From Streptomyces qinzhouensis (lineage in GTDB: Bacteria > Actinomycetota > Actinomycetes > Streptomycetales > Streptomycetaceae), in the NCBI RefSeq assembly GCF_007856155.1, contig NZ_CP042266.1, forward strand, positions 6,696,001-6,760,000: a stretch of DNA of 64,000 bases. The letters are read 5' to 3'. A model generated the notes under the pieces. The model had not been told where the DNA came from, did not search any database, and worked only from the letters and a program-made list of their open reading frames with translations. Of this stretch, positions 18,670 to 27,729 are shown piece by piece. Positions within the stretch are counted from its first letter, which is position 1. Each line of letters starts with the position of its first letter. The position numbers were made by a program, and so were the translations under genes.

Positions 18670-18704
18670 GCACCCGGCCCGGGCGGCCCCGCCCGGGCGG
18701 GTGC
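18670..18704 (-). terminator. Hairpin downstream of tex
   Basis: Arms of 16-17 bp starting GCACCCGGCCCGGG with one bulged base, immediately past the tex stop. Confidence 0.55.
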
Positions 18705-18738
18705 GTGCGCCCGGTCCGGGGTGCCCCGGGCCCACAAC

Positions 18739-21207
18739 TCAGCGGCGGCCGTCCTGGCCCGTCAGGCCCGCGCGGCGCAGCGCGTCCGCCATCGCGCTGT
18801 TCGCGGGCGGCTGAGCCTGACGGTCCCGGCCGGCGCCGCCGCCCTGTCCGCCACCGCGGCCACCACCGCCACCGCCCTGCCCGCCACTGCCCTGCCCGCC
18901 ACCGCGGCCGCCGCCCTGGCCGCCGCCCCGGCGCTGCTGCGGCCGGCCGCCCCGCTCACCCCGGTCGCCCTGCTCATTACGGGGTCCGCGCTCCCGTCCG
19001 CCGCCCTGCCGCGGGGCCTGCCCCGCCGCATCGTCGTCCAGCCGGAGCGTCAGCGAGATCCGCTTGCGCGGAATATCGATGTCGAGGACCTTCACCTTCA
19101 CCACATCACCCGACTTCACCACGGACCGGGGATCCTTCACGAAGGTCTTCGACATCGCCGACACATGCACCAGACCGTCCTGGTGGACACCGACGTCCAC
19201 GAACGCGCCGAACGCGGCCACATTCGTCACCACGCCCTCCAGGACCATCCCCGCCGCCAGATCGCCGATCTTCTCGACGCCCTCCTTGAAGGTGGCCGTG
19301 CGGAACGCGGGCCGGGGATCGCGCCCCGGCTTCTCCAGCTCGCGCAGGATGTCGGTCACCGTCGGCAGACCGAACGTCTCGTCGACGAAGTCGTCCGCCC
19401 GCAGCGACCGCAGAACACCCGCGTTGCCGATGAGGGAGGCCACCTCCCCACCCGTCGTCTTCACCATCCGGCGGACCACCGGATACGACTCCGGGTGCAC
19501 ACTGGAGGCGTCCAGCGGATCGTCACCGCCGCGGATCCGCAGAAAGCCCGCGCACTGCTCGTACGCCTTCGGCCCCAGCCGCGCCACATCCTTCAGCGCC
19601 CGGCGCGAGCGGAACGGACCATTCGAATCCCGGTGCGCCACAATGTTCTCGGCCAGCCCCGCGCCGATGCCTGACACCCGCGACAGCAGCGGCGCGGACG
19701 CCGTGTTGACGTCGACGCCGACACCGTTCACACAGTCCTCGACGACCGCGTCGAGGGAGCGGGACAGTTTCACCTCGGACAGATCGTGCTGATACTGGCC
19801 GACCCCGATCGACTTGGGGTCGATCTTCACCAGCTCCGCCAGCGGGTCCTGGAGCCGCCGGGCGATGGAGACCGCGCCGCGCAGCGACACATCGAGACCG
19901 GGCAGCTCCTGAGAGGCGAACGCGGACGCCGAGTACACGGAAGCGCCCGCCTCCGAGACCATCACCTTCGTCAGCTTCAGCTCCGGATGGCGGGTGAGCA
20001 GATCGGCCGCCAGCCGGTCCGTCTCCCGGGACGCCGTCCCGTTGCCGATCGCGACCAGCTCGACCGCGTGCTCCTTCGCCAGCCGGGCCAGCTTCGCCAG
20101 CGACTCGTCCCAGCGGTTCGCCGGCATATGGGGGTGGATGGTGTCGGTGGCGACGACCTTGCCCGTCGCGTCCACCACGGCCACCTTCACCCCGGTACGG
20201 AAACCGGGGTCGAGCCCGAGGGTCGCCCGCGTCCCGGCGGGCGCGGCCAGCAGCAGATCCCGGAGGTTCGTCGCGAAGACCCGGACCGCCTCGTCCTCGG
20301 CCGTCGTCCGCAGCCTCAGCCGCAGGTCGATCCCGAGGTGCACCAGGATCCGGGTACGCCAGGCCCAGCGGACGGTGTCCGCGAGCCACCGGTCGGCCGG
20401 ACGGCCCCGGTCGGCCACCCCGAAGCGGCGCGCGATCGCGTTCTCGTACGCGGTCGGGCCCGGATCGTCGGACGGCGCGTCCGGCTCCAGCGCCAGGTCG
20501 AGGACCTCCTCCTTCTCGCCCCGGAGCAGTGCCAGCACCCGGTGCGACGGCAGCTCCGTGAACGGTTCGGCGAAGTCGAAGTAGTCGGCGAACTTGGCCG
20601 CCGGGCCCTGGGTCGCGTCGCCCTTGCCCTCCCGCACCTTCGACCCGATGCGCCCCCGCGTCCACATCCGCTCGCGCAACTCGCCGATGAGGTCCGCGTC
20701 CTCGGAGAACCGCTCGGTGAGGATCGCCCGGGCGCCCTCCAGCGCGGCGGCCGGATCGGCGACCCCCTTGCCGGCGTCCACGAACGCGGCGGCCGCGGCC
20801 ACCGGCTCCACCGACGGGTCCGTCAGCAGCCCCTCGGCCAGCGGTTCGAGACCGGCCTCCCGGGCGATCTGCGCCTTCGTACGCCGCTTGGGCTTGAAGG
20901 GCAGATAGATGTCCTCCAGCCGGGCCTTGGTGTCGGCGGCCAGGATCCGCGCCTCCAGCGCGTCGTCCAGCTTGCCCTGTTCCCGTACGGAATCCAGGAT
21001 CGACTTCCGGCGGTCCGCCAGCTCCCGCAGATACCGCAGCCGCTCCTCCAGGGTGCGCAGCTGGGCATCGTCCAGCAGCTCGGTCGCCTCTTTGCGGTAC
21101 CGCGCGATGAAGGGCACGGTCGACCCGCCGTCCAGCAGCTCAACGGCCGCCTTGACCTGTCGCTCCCGTACGCCGAGCTCCTCGGCGATCCTGCCTTCGA
21201 TGGACAT
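18739..21207 (-). CDS. tex: Tex-like S1 RNA-binding transcription accessory protein
   Basis: An 822-residue Tex protein. Order: N-terminal helical Tex domain, YqgF-like nuclease-fold domain ([18 protein letters not shown]), two helix-hairpin-helix motifs ([15 protein letters not shown] and the [13 protein letters not shown] region), and an S1 domain at about 650-720 ([20 protein letters not shown]). The last ~85 residues are an Arg-Gly-Gly-rich tail, longer than in most Tex proteins (~770-780 residues), probably extra nucleic-acid binding. ATG 21207 is preferred over GTG 21213. Tex binds transcribing RNA polymerase and nucleic acid and affects transcription and toxin expression in other bacteria. 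Confidence 0.95.
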   Translation of the reverse strand: MSIEGRIAEELGVRERQVKAAVELLDGGSTVPFIARYRKEATELLDDAQLRTLEERLRYLRELADRRKSILDSVREQGKLDDALEARILAADTKARLEDIYLPFKPKRRTKAQIAREAGLEPLAEGLLTDPSVEPVAAAAAFVDAGKGVADPAAALEGARAILTERFSEDADLIGELRERMWTRGRIGSKVREGKGDATQGPAAKFADYFDFAEPFTELPSHRVLALLRGEKEEVLDLALEPDAPSDDPGPTAYENAIARRFGVADRGRPADRWLADTVRWAWRTRILVHLGIDLRLRLRTTAEDEAVRVFATNLRDLLLAAPAGTRATLGLDPGFRTGVKVAVVDATGKVVATDTIHPHMPANRWDESLAKLARLAKEHAVELVAIGNGTASRETDRLAADLLTRHPELKLTKVMVSEAGASVYSASAFASQELPGLDVSLRGAVSIARRLQDPLAELVKIDPKSIGVGQYQHDLSEVKLSRSLDAVVEDCVNGVGVDVNTASAPLLSRVSGIGAGLAENIVAHRDSNGPFRSRRALKDVARLGPKAYEQCAGFLRIRGGDDPLDASSVHPESYPVVRRMVKTTGGEVASLIGNAGVLRSLRADDFVDETFGLPTVTDILRELEKPGRDPRPAFRTATFKEGVEKIGDLAAGMVLEGVVTNVAAFGAFVDVGVHQDGLVHVSAMSKTFVKDPRSVVKSGDVVKVKVLDIDIPRKRISLTLRLDDDAAGQAPRQGGGRERGPRNEQGDRGERGGRPQQRRGGGQGGGRGGGQGSGGQGGGGGGRGGGQGGGAGRDRQAQPPANSAMADALRRAGLTGQDGRR

Positions 21208-21354
21208 CGTCACGGTTCCCCGACTCGCCTTCTTGTACCGGCTGTGCTTGCGCCTGCATTCTGCCAAACGGACCCCTCCACCCGGGGCTCCACACCACGA
21301 ACCACCCACGACCGGTCACCCCGGGGCGGCCGCGTCCGGGGGCAGACTGCCCCC

Positions 21355-22779
21355 ATGACCGAAGACAACAGGGGGCCCGCGGCCCCGGAACCACGGGGGC
21401 CGGAGAGCATCGACGCGGCCACCGCGTACGCCTGGACGGGCATCGGCGGTGACACGCCGCCCGCACCCGTCAGGTACGTCCCGGCTCCCGGCGCGCTCCC
21501 CGCGAGACTTCCCGTACGCGAACTGGCCCGCGCCTGCGCCGGGGTCTGCTCCCTCGCCGCCGCGGAGCTGCTGGCCCGGCGCACCGGGACCGCCGTACGC
21601 CCGGTACGGATCGACGAGGCCGCGGTAGCGACCGCCTTCGTCAGCGAACGCCACCTGAGGATCGACGGCCGCGCCCTCACCCCCTTCGCCCCGCTCTCCG
21701 GCTTCTGGCCCACCTCCGACGGCTGGATCCGCACCCATGCCAACTACCCGCATCACCGGACCGCCCTGCTCCGCGCCCTCGGTCTGCGCGACCCCGGCGA
21801 CGGCGACGACCCCGCACTCACCCGGAGCCTCGCCGCCGAGGTCGCCTGCCGCACGGCCCACGAGGTACAGGAGACCGTGTACGCCGCGGGCGGCCTCGCG
21901 GTGGCCGTCGCCGGCGCCCCCGGCCCGCCGCCCGCCGAACCCCTTCCCCTGACGGTCCGGAGCGGGCCGGCGGAAGGGCCCGCCCGCCCGCTGCCGCCCG
22001 CGGCACTGCCCGCCGCCGGGGTCCGGGTCCTGGACCTGACCCGGGTCATCGCCGGACCCGTCGCCACCCGGACCCTCGCCCTGCTGGGAGCCGACGTCCT
22101 GCGGATCGACCCGCCCCGGCTCCCCGAGGACCCCGACGCCCACGCCGACACCGGGCCCGGCAAACGCTCCGCCCTGCTCGACCTCACCGACCCCGGCGAC
22201 CGGCGCACCTTCGACGAACTCCTCGGCACGGCCGACGTCCTGGTCACCGGCTACCGGCCCGGTGCCCTCGACGCCCTCGGGCTCGATCCCGCCGCCCTCG
22301 CCGCCCGCCGTCCGGGACTCGTCACGGCCCGGCTCGACGCCTGGGGCGACTCGGGTCCCCTGGCCGGGCGCCGGGGTTTCGACAGCCTGGTGCAGGCGGC
22401 AACCGGTATCGCCGCGGTGGAGGCGGCCGGAGACGGCCGCCCGGGCGCCCTGCCCGCTCAGGCCCTGGACCACGGCACCGGCTATCTGCTCGCGGCCGCC
22501 GTACTGCGCGCACTGACCGAACGTCAGGAAACCGGCGGCGGACGACTGCTCCGGCTCTCCCTCGCCGCCACCGCCTCCTGGCTGCTCCACGGCATCCGCC
22601 CACCGCTGTCCGAACCGCCCGCGGCCCCCGCCCCGGACCCCGAGCCCTGGCTGATCACCACCGCATCCCCGTACGGCACCCTCCGCCATGCCCTGCCCCC
22701 GGTCCACTACCAGGGCGCGCCCCGCACCTGGAGCCGCCCGCCCACCCGGTGGGGCACCGACCGGCCCGTCTGGTCCTGA
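21355..22779 (+). CDS. CoA-transferase family III (CaiB/BaiF) protein
   Basis: A 474-residue protein. From about residue 220 it shows class III CoA-transferase features: VLDLTRVIAGPVATRTLALLGADVLRI, then GKRSALLDLTDP and DVLVTGYRPGALDALGLD. The conserved catalytic Asp would be expected near the DLTDP/TGPGKR region but I cannot assign it with certainty. The N-terminal ~200 residues form a partial second domain that lacks the signature, so the protein looks like a degenerate two-domain form. The CoA donor and acceptor are unknown. It has no operon partner; GlxA follows after a 94-bp gap. Confidence 0.85.
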   Translation: MTEDNRGPAAPEPRGPESIDAATAYAWTGIGGDTPPAPVRYVPAPGALPARLPVRELARACAGVCSLAAAELLARRTGTAVRPVRIDEAAVATAFVSERHLRIDGRALTPFAPLSGFWPTSDGWIRTHANYPHHRTALLRALGLRDPGDGDDPALTRSLAAEVACRTAHEVQETVYAAGGLAVAVAGAPGPPPAEPLPLTVRSGPAEGPARPLPPAALPAAGVRVLDLTRVIAGPVATRTLALLGADVLRIDPPRLPEDPDAHADTGPGKRSALLDLTDPGDRRTFDELLGTADVLVTGYRPGALDALGLDPAALAARRPGLVTARLDAWGDSGPLAGRRGFDSLVQAATGIAAVEAAGDGRPGALPAQALDHGTGYLLAAAVLRALTERQETGGGRLLRLSLAATASWLLHGIRPPLSEPPAAPAPDPEPWLITTASPYGTLRHALPPVHYQGAPRTWSRPPTRWGTDRPVWS

Positions 22780-22873
22780 CCGAGGGGCCGGCTCGCAGGC
22801 CCCGACCGGCATGGCAGGAAAGGTGGGTTAGTCGTCATTGCGGCCGTCGAGCGGCCCGCCCAGGATGAGAGAC

Positions 22874-23851
22874 ATGCCTGAGCGAACCGTCCTCGTCGTC
22901 CTCTACGACGGCGTCCAGAGTCTCGATGTCACCGGCCCCGTCGAGGTGTTCGCCGGGGCCGGCTGGGCGGCCGGTGATCCCTCGGCGTACCGGCTGCGCA
23001 CCGCGTCGCCCGGCGGCCGCCCGGTCCGGACGAGCAGTGGGCTGACGCTGCTGCCCGATACCGGTCTCGACTCCGCGCCCGTGCCCCACACCCTGCTGAT
23101 CCCGGGCGGCGCCGACGGTGCGGACGGCGCCGGCAACGCCCCGGAGGTCGTCGACTGGCTGCGCGAGCACGGGCCGAAGGCCGAACGGCTGGTGTCCGTG
23201 TGCACCGGCTCCTTCCTGCTCGCCGCCGCCGGACTGCTCGACGGACACCGGGCCACCACCCACTGGGCGTTCTGCGATGAATTCGCCCGGGAGCACCCGG
23301 AGATCGACGTCGACCCGGAGCCGATCTTCGTACGCGACGGCCGGATCGCCACCTCCGCCGGAGTGACCTGCGGCATCGACCTCGCCCTGGCGCTCGTCGA
23401 GGAGGACCACGGACGGGAGACCGCGCTCGTCGTCGCCCGCCATCTGGTGGTCTTCCTCCGGCGGCCGGGGAACCAGGCCCAGTTCAGCGCACCGCTGGCC
23501 GCCCAGACCGCCCATCGTGAGCCGCTGCGCGATGTCCAGCGCTGGATCGCGGAGAACCCGGACCGGGATCTCTCCGTCGACTCCCTCGCCGCCCGCGCCC
23601 GGCTCTCGCCGCGCCACTTCGCCCGGGCCTTCCACGCCGAGACCGGTGTCACTCCCGGGCGGTATGTGGAGCGGGTCCGCCTCGAACACGCCCGCCGGCT
23701 CCTGGAGGAGACCACCCACGGTGTGGCGGAGGTGTCACGGGCCTGCGGCTACGGCACTCCGGAGGCGATGCGCCGGGCCTTCGTCCGGGGTCTGGGCACG
23801 GCGCCCGTGGAGTACCGCCGCCGCTTCCACGTGCCGCGGACCACCCACTAG
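22874..23851 (+). CDS. GlxA-family AraC-type regulator with DJ-1/PfpI-like domain
   Basis: A 325-residue transcription regulator. Residues 1-190 form a DJ-1/PfpI fold (VLVVLYDGVQSLDVTGPVEVF, then LVSVCTGSFLLAAAGLLDG with the nucleophile-elbow Cys). Residues about 215-315 are an AraC double helix-turn-helix (SVDSLAARARLSPRHFARAF; VAEVSRACGYGTPEAMRRAF). ATG 22874 has AGGA eight bases upstream; ATG 22865 is possible. It precedes a stand-alone DJ-1 gene by 49 bp and probably controls it. The ligand is unknown. Confidence 0.9.
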   Translation: MPERTVLVVLYDGVQSLDVTGPVEVFAGAGWAAGDPSAYRLRTASPGGRPVRTSSGLTLLPDTGLDSAPVPHTLLIPGGADGADGAGNAPEVVDWLREHGPKAERLVSVCTGSFLLAAAGLLDGHRATTHWAFCDEFAREHPEIDVDPEPIFVRDGRIATSAGVTCGIDLALALVEEDHGRETALVVARHLVVFLRRPGNQAQFSAPLAAQTAHREPLRDVQRWIAENPDRDLSVDSLAARARLSPRHFARAFHAETGVTPGRYVERVRLEHARRLLEETTHGVAEVSRACGYGTPEAMRRAFVRGLGTAPVEYRRRFHVPRTTH

Positions 23852-23900
23852 ACCAACCGAATCCATGCACGTTTCACCTTCTACGACCACAGGGGTTCCC

Positions 23901-24536
23901 ATGCAGATCGCCGTGCTTCTCTACGACCGCTTCACCACCCTCGACGCCGTCGGACCCTATGAACTCCTCGGGCGGCTGCCGGGCGCCGAGACCGTCTTCG
24001 TCGGCAAGGAGCGGGGACCGGTCCGCGGCGACCAGGGGTCGCTCGCCCTGGTCGCCGACCGTACCCTCGCCGAAGTGACGAGCCCCGATATCGTGCTGGT
24101 CCCCGGCGGGCCGGGCGACCAGGACGCCATGGCCGACGAGGCGATCACCACCTGGCTGCGGACCGTCGACGCCGGCACCACATGGACCACGTCCGTCTGC
24201 ACGGGTGCCCTCGTCCTGGGCGCGGCCGGACTGCTCAGGGGACGCCGGGCCACCACCCACTGGCTCGCCTACGAGGACCTCAGGGTGCTGGGCGCCGACG
24301 CCGTCAAGGACCGGGTGGTCTTCGACGGGAAGTACGTCACCGCGGCCGGGGTGTCCTCCGGTATCGACATGGCGCTTCACCTGCTGGGCCGGATCGGCGG
24401 TGACGAGCTCGCCCAGAGCGTCCAGCTGCTCACCGAGTACGACCCGCAGCCCCCGTACGACGCGGGCTCGCCCGACAAGGCACCCGCACACCTCGTCGAG
24501 CGGTGGCGCCGGGAGACCGCCGCGGCCACCGGGTGA
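23901..24536 (+). CDS. DJ-1/PfpI family protein (isonitrile-hydratase-like)
   Basis: A 211-residue single-domain DJ-1/PfpI protein. C100 in TTSVCTGALVLG sits at the nucleophile elbow, with E21 in the PYELLG segment as its likely partner. The RRATTHWLAYEDL segment also occurs in isonitrile-hydratase-like members. Possible activities are isonitrile hydration, glyoxalase or deglycase chemistry; sequence alone does not decide. It resembles the N-terminal half of the GlxA regulator just upstream, consistent with duplication and paired regulation. Confidence 0.9.
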   Translation: MQIAVLLYDRFTTLDAVGPYELLGRLPGAETVFVGKERGPVRGDQGSLALVADRTLAEVTSPDIVLVPGGPGDQDAMADEAITTWLRTVDAGTTWTTSVCTGALVLGAAGLLRGRRATTHWLAYEDLRVLGADAVKDRVVFDGKYVTAAGVSSGIDMALHLLGRIGGDELAQSVQLLTEYDPQPPYDAGSPDKAPAHLVERWRRETAAATG

Positions 24537-24551
24537 CCGTGCCGGGTGCCG

Positions 24552-25388
24552 CTACAGCGACCAGGTGAAACGGGGCGGGCGGCGCTCCAGGAAGGCGGCG
24601 ACCCCCTCCGCGGTGTCGCCGCCCGGGCGGGCCTGCTCCGCCGCGAGCCGCTCCCAGTGCTCCACCCGGTCGGTCCGGCCCGAGGCGAACTCCTTGGCCG
24701 CGACCTGCGTCAACAGGGAGCGCTCGGTGAGGATCCGGGCGAATCCGGCGACCCGGACGTCCAACTCCGCTTCCGGCAGCACCTCGTCCACCAGACCGGT
24801 GCGCAGCGCCCGCCCGCTGTCGATCAGCTCGCCGGAGAAGAGCAGATACTTGGCGGCCGACGGGCCCACCAGTTCCACCAGCCGCCGGGTCGCCGAGGCG
24901 GGATAGACCACGCCGAGCCTCGACGGAGTCACCCCGAACAGCGCGCCGTCCGCCGCGAACCGCAGATCGCAGGCGGCGGCGAGCTGACAGCCGCCGCCGA
25001 CGCAGTGGCCGCGGACGGCGGCCAGCGTCGGCTTGGGGAAGGCGGCCAGGGCCTCCTCCGCCAGGACGGACAGGGCCTGCGGCGTCTCCCGCGCGGGGCG
25101 CCCGGATCCCGCCGTACCGCCGGATTCCGGGGGTCCCGGCAGATCCGCCCCCGCCCCCCGCAGCGAGGCGATGTCCGCCCCCGCGCAGAATGTGGGCCCC
25201 TCGCCGGTCAGGACCAGGGCCCGGACGGCGGGATCGCCCGCCAGCCGGGCCAGCAGCCCGGGGACCGAGCGCCACATCCCGGGCGTCATGGCGTTGCGTT
25301 TGGCGGGATTGCGGATGACGACCGTCGCGACCCCGTCGGCGACGGTGCACACGACGCGGGGCTCGGGGCCCGAGCGGGCGGAATCCAT
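24552..25388 (-). CDS. Enoyl-CoA hydratase/isomerase family protein with altered active site
   Basis: A 278-residue crotonase-fold protein: IRNPAKRNAMT, GEGPTFCAGADIASL with the oxyanion-hole segment, PKPTLAAVRGHCVGGGCQLAAACDLRF, and PSRLGVVYP. In classical hydratases the GGGxEL and PExxLG positions carry the two catalytic Glu; here they read Gln (GGGCQL) and Ser (PSRLG). Hydration is therefore unlikely and an isomerase, thioesterase or decarboxylase-like reaction is more probable. A Gly/Pro-rich insert of ~25 residues follows the oxyanion segment. It converges on the DJ-1 gene with a 15-bp gap. Confidence 0.88.
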   Translation of the reverse strand: MDSARSGPEPRVVCTVADGVATVVIRNPAKRNAMTPGMWRSVPGLLARLAGDPAVRALVLTGEGPTFCAGADIASLRGAGADLPGPPESGGTAGSGRPARETPQALSVLAEEALAAFPKPTLAAVRGHCVGGGCQLAAACDLRFAADGALFGVTPSRLGVVYPASATRRLVELVGPSAAKYLLFSGELIDSGRALRTGLVDEVLPEAELDVRVAGFARILTERSLLTQVAAKEFASGRTDRVEHWERLAAEQARPGGDTAEGVAAFLERRPPRFTWSL

Positions 25389-25453
25389 GCGCCGGATGCT
25401 ATCCGCCGTGGGTGGACCTACGATCAGGAAGGGGTGCGAGGAGGCGGAACGCC

Positions 25454-26089
25454 ATGGCCGGTACCACCCGCTCCGCCGGGCCGGCGGAGCCCGGAAAGCT
25501 GAAGCGCAGCTTCGGTCTGCTGACCGTGCTCGGCGCGATCCTGGTGCTCGCCGGGATCGTCGGGCTCGTCTACACCGGGGTCGCGACCCTGACCTCGATG
25601 CTCCTGTTCGGCTGGCTGCTGCTGATCGGCGGGATCGTCGGTCTGGTGCAGGCCGTCTCGTCCCGGGGCAGCGACTACTTCTGGCTCGCCGTGATCGTCG
25701 CGGCGCTGAACATCGCCGCGGGCATCGTGGTGATCCGGCATCCCACCGGATCGGCCGAGACGCTGACCCTCTTCGCCGCCCTGCTCTTCCTGACCGGCGG
25801 ACTCTTCCGGCTGGTCGGCAGCCTGGTGGTACGGGGCCCGCAGTTCGGCTGGATGCTGTTCCAGGGCGCGGTGCTGCTGGTGCTGGGCATCCTCGTCCTG
25901 GCGAACTGGCCGGAGAGCAGCCGGTACGTCCTCGGTCTCTTCTTCTCGCTGGCGCTGCTCTTCGACGGTCTCGGACTGATCGCCATCGGGGTCGGCGGCC
26001 GGCGGATCGTCCGCATGGTGACCGAGCCGGATCCGACCGGCGCACCCGGCGACTGGCCGGGGAACGGTCAGGGGCGGCCGCTCGGCTGA
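25454..26089 (+). CDS. HdeD-family (DUF308) six-helix membrane protein
   Basis: A 211-residue integral membrane protein with six predicted helices in three hairpins (LLTVLGAILVLAGIVGLVY; LLFGWLLLIGGIVGLVQAV; later pairs similar), the pattern of HdeD/DUF308 proteins. In enteric bacteria HdeD is linked to acid resistance; the role in actinomycetes is unknown. ATG 25454 has GAGGCGG upstream. Divergent from the crotonase gene with 65 bp between. Confidence 0.88.
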   Translation: MAGTTRSAGPAEPGKLKRSFGLLTVLGAILVLAGIVGLVYTGVATLTSMLLFGWLLLIGGIVGLVQAVSSRGSDYFWLAVIVAALNIAAGIVVIRHPTGSAETLTLFAALLFLTGGLFRLVGSLVVRGPQFGWMLFQGAVLLVLGILVLANWPESSRYVLGLFFSLALLFDGLGLIAIGVGGRRIVRMVTEPDPTGAPGDWPGNGQGRPLG

Positions 26090-26250
26090 CGGGGGCGTAC
26101 CGACCCGGTCAAAAGCCGTCGATTGCGAGTGACTTCCGTTCAGTACGGCGGGGGAGGACCGCGCCCCGCAACACTTATTACCCCGGAGTCAGCGGACGTT
26201 CGGTGGGCAGCGGACAGTGGCGGGCACGCCATGGGTGGGGGTTCGGACTG

Positions 26251-26775
26251 ATGGAGAGCCGCGGAAGCGTTCCGGCCTGGCCTGCGGCGCCGTACGGAGG
26301 CCCGGGCGGTACGGGAGCGGAGCCCGGGCCGGTATCCCCCCGGGCTCCGGTGGGCGAGGGCGTCTGGCGGTTCACCGCCCCGACCGTCGAGTCCTCCGTG
26401 CCCCGGGCCCGGCACGCCGTCCGGGAGCTGCTGGAGCAGCAGGGCGTACCCGCCGGGGGCGCGGCCGGTGAGACGGTCCAGGGCCTGCTGCTGATCGTCT
26501 CCGAGCTCGTCACCAACGTCGTCAAGCACGCCGCGGTGCTCTCCCCGCAGCTCGCCGTGGAGGTGGCCCTGGCACCGGGCCGGGTCCGGGTGGCCGTCGA
26601 GGACAACCACCCCTACCGGCCGACCGTCCTGGAGACCGACTGGGGCCGGACCGGGGGCCGCGGTCTGCTGCTGGTACGGGAGATCACCCGGGAGGCCGGG
26701 GGACGCTGCGACGTCGAGCACACCACGAGCGGCGGAAAGGTCATCCGCGTCGAGCTGCCGCTGGGCCCGGGGTAG
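26251..26775 (+). CDS. ATP-binding anti-sigma/regulatory kinase-like protein (HATPase_c)
   Basis: A 174-residue protein. The N-terminal ~40 residues are Gly/Pro-rich; residues about 45-172 are a GHKL ATPase of the SpoIIAB/RsbW-like group: SELVTNVVKHA (N box with metal-chelating Asn), VAVEDNHPY (G1-like) and GGRGLLLVREI (G2-like). Such small proteins regulate sigma factors or act as partner-switch kinases; Streptomyces has dozens. No partner sigma factor or antagonist lies beside it. The ATG at 26251 is the only reasonable start; its ribosome site is weak. Confidence 0.85.
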   Translation: MESRGSVPAWPAAPYGGPGGTGAEPGPVSPRAPVGEGVWRFTAPTVESSVPRARHAVRELLEQQGVPAGGAAGETVQGLLLIVSELVTNVVKHAAVLSPQLAVEVALAPGRVRVAVEDNHPYRPTVLETDWGRTGGRGLLLVREITREAGGRCDVEHTTSGGKVIRVELPLGPG

Positions 26776-26828
26776 CGGGCGGCGGGCGGCGGCCGCCGGG
26801 CCGTCCGGGGTCCGTTCCGTGACCGAAA

Positions 26829-26874
26829 ACGGCGGCGGCACCCGGGCCCCTCACGGGCCGGGTGCCGCCGCCGT
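26829..26874. terminator. Perfect 17-bp-arm hairpin between convergent genes
   Basis: Arms starting ACGGCGGCGGCACCCGG with a 12-nt loop. On the minus strand it is followed by TTTT, so it is a good intrinsic terminator for idi and may stop the HATPase transcript as well. Confidence 0.8.
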
Positions 26875-26880
26875 CCGGGT

Positions 26881-27474
26881 TCACCAGCCGCCGGCCGGTC
26901 CCGTCAGCTCCCTGATCGCCGGGCGCGCCGCGTCCAGCACGGTCATGAACCATGCCGAGAACGGCGCCGCGGCATGCCGCTCGGCCAGCTCCGCGGGGGT
27001 GACGAACACGGTCTCGCCGACCTCCTCGGGGTCCGGGTCCGGAGCGCCCTGCACCATGCCGACGAAGAGGTGGTTGTACTCCTGCTCCACCAGCCCGGAG
27101 TCCGGATCCGGGTGGTTGTAGCGCACCGTCCCGGCCTCGGCCAGCAAGGAGGGGGACACCCCCAGCTCCTCGTGGGTGCGCCGGGCGGCGGCCGCGAACG
27201 GCGCCTCACCGGGGTACGGGTGCCCGCAGCAGGTGTTCGACCAGACCCCGGGGGAGTGGTATTTGCCCAGCGCCCGGCGCTGGATCAGCAGCCGCCCCCG
27301 CTCGTCGAAGAGGAACACCGAGAACGCCCGGTGCAGCCGCCCCGGCGGCTGGTGTGCGGAGAGCTTCTCCGCGGTGCCGATGGTGGTGCCGTGCTCGTCG
27401 ACCAGCTCAAGCATGATCGCTGGCGGGGCGCCGTTCGACGCGCTGTGAGGGGCGGTGACTGGTGAGGTCGGCAT
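26881..27474 (-). CDS. idi: Isopentenyl-diphosphate delta-isomerase, type I
   Basis: A 197-residue Nudix-fold isomerase that interconverts isopentenyl and dimethylallyl diphosphate, supplying precursors for the prenyl and hopanoid genes 10 kb downstream. Key features: HRAFSVFLFDERGRLLIQRR, SNTCCGHPYPGE with the active-site Cys, RRTHEELGV (Nudix helix Glu), and VEQEYNHLFVG with the second catalytic Glu. ATG 27474 has GAAGG six bases upstream. The next gene upstream on this strand is a metal exporter with 255 bp between, so idi is probably transcribed alone. Confidence 0.95.
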   Translation of the reverse strand: MPTSPVTAPHSASNGAPPAIMLELVDEHGTTIGTAEKLSAHQPPGRLHRAFSVFLFDERGRLLIQRRALGKYHSPGVWSNTCCGHPYPGEAPFAAAARRTHEELGVSPSLLAEAGTVRYNHPDPDSGLVEQEYNHLFVGMVQGAPDPDPEEVGETVFVTPAELAERHAAAPFSAWFMTVLDAARPAIRELTGPAGGW

Positions 27475-27729
27475 AACCATCCTTCGCATCGGTGCTCGGC
27501 CCTGGGGGCCCGACCAGTCTGCCGTACAAAAGCGGCTTGTCCGCACTTCGGCAGAGCGGGTATGTCCCGGCCGGGACCGCCGCGCCGCGCGGGGCGCGCC
27601 GCGGACGGGCCCCGCCCGGGGACGCTCCGGGGCCCCGATACCGGATCGTGCCCCGGCCCGGCGGGCCGGAACCCCCGGAACCCCGCGTCCGGCACTCGAA
27701 CTGTTGATCCGATCATCGCCCGGTGGAAG

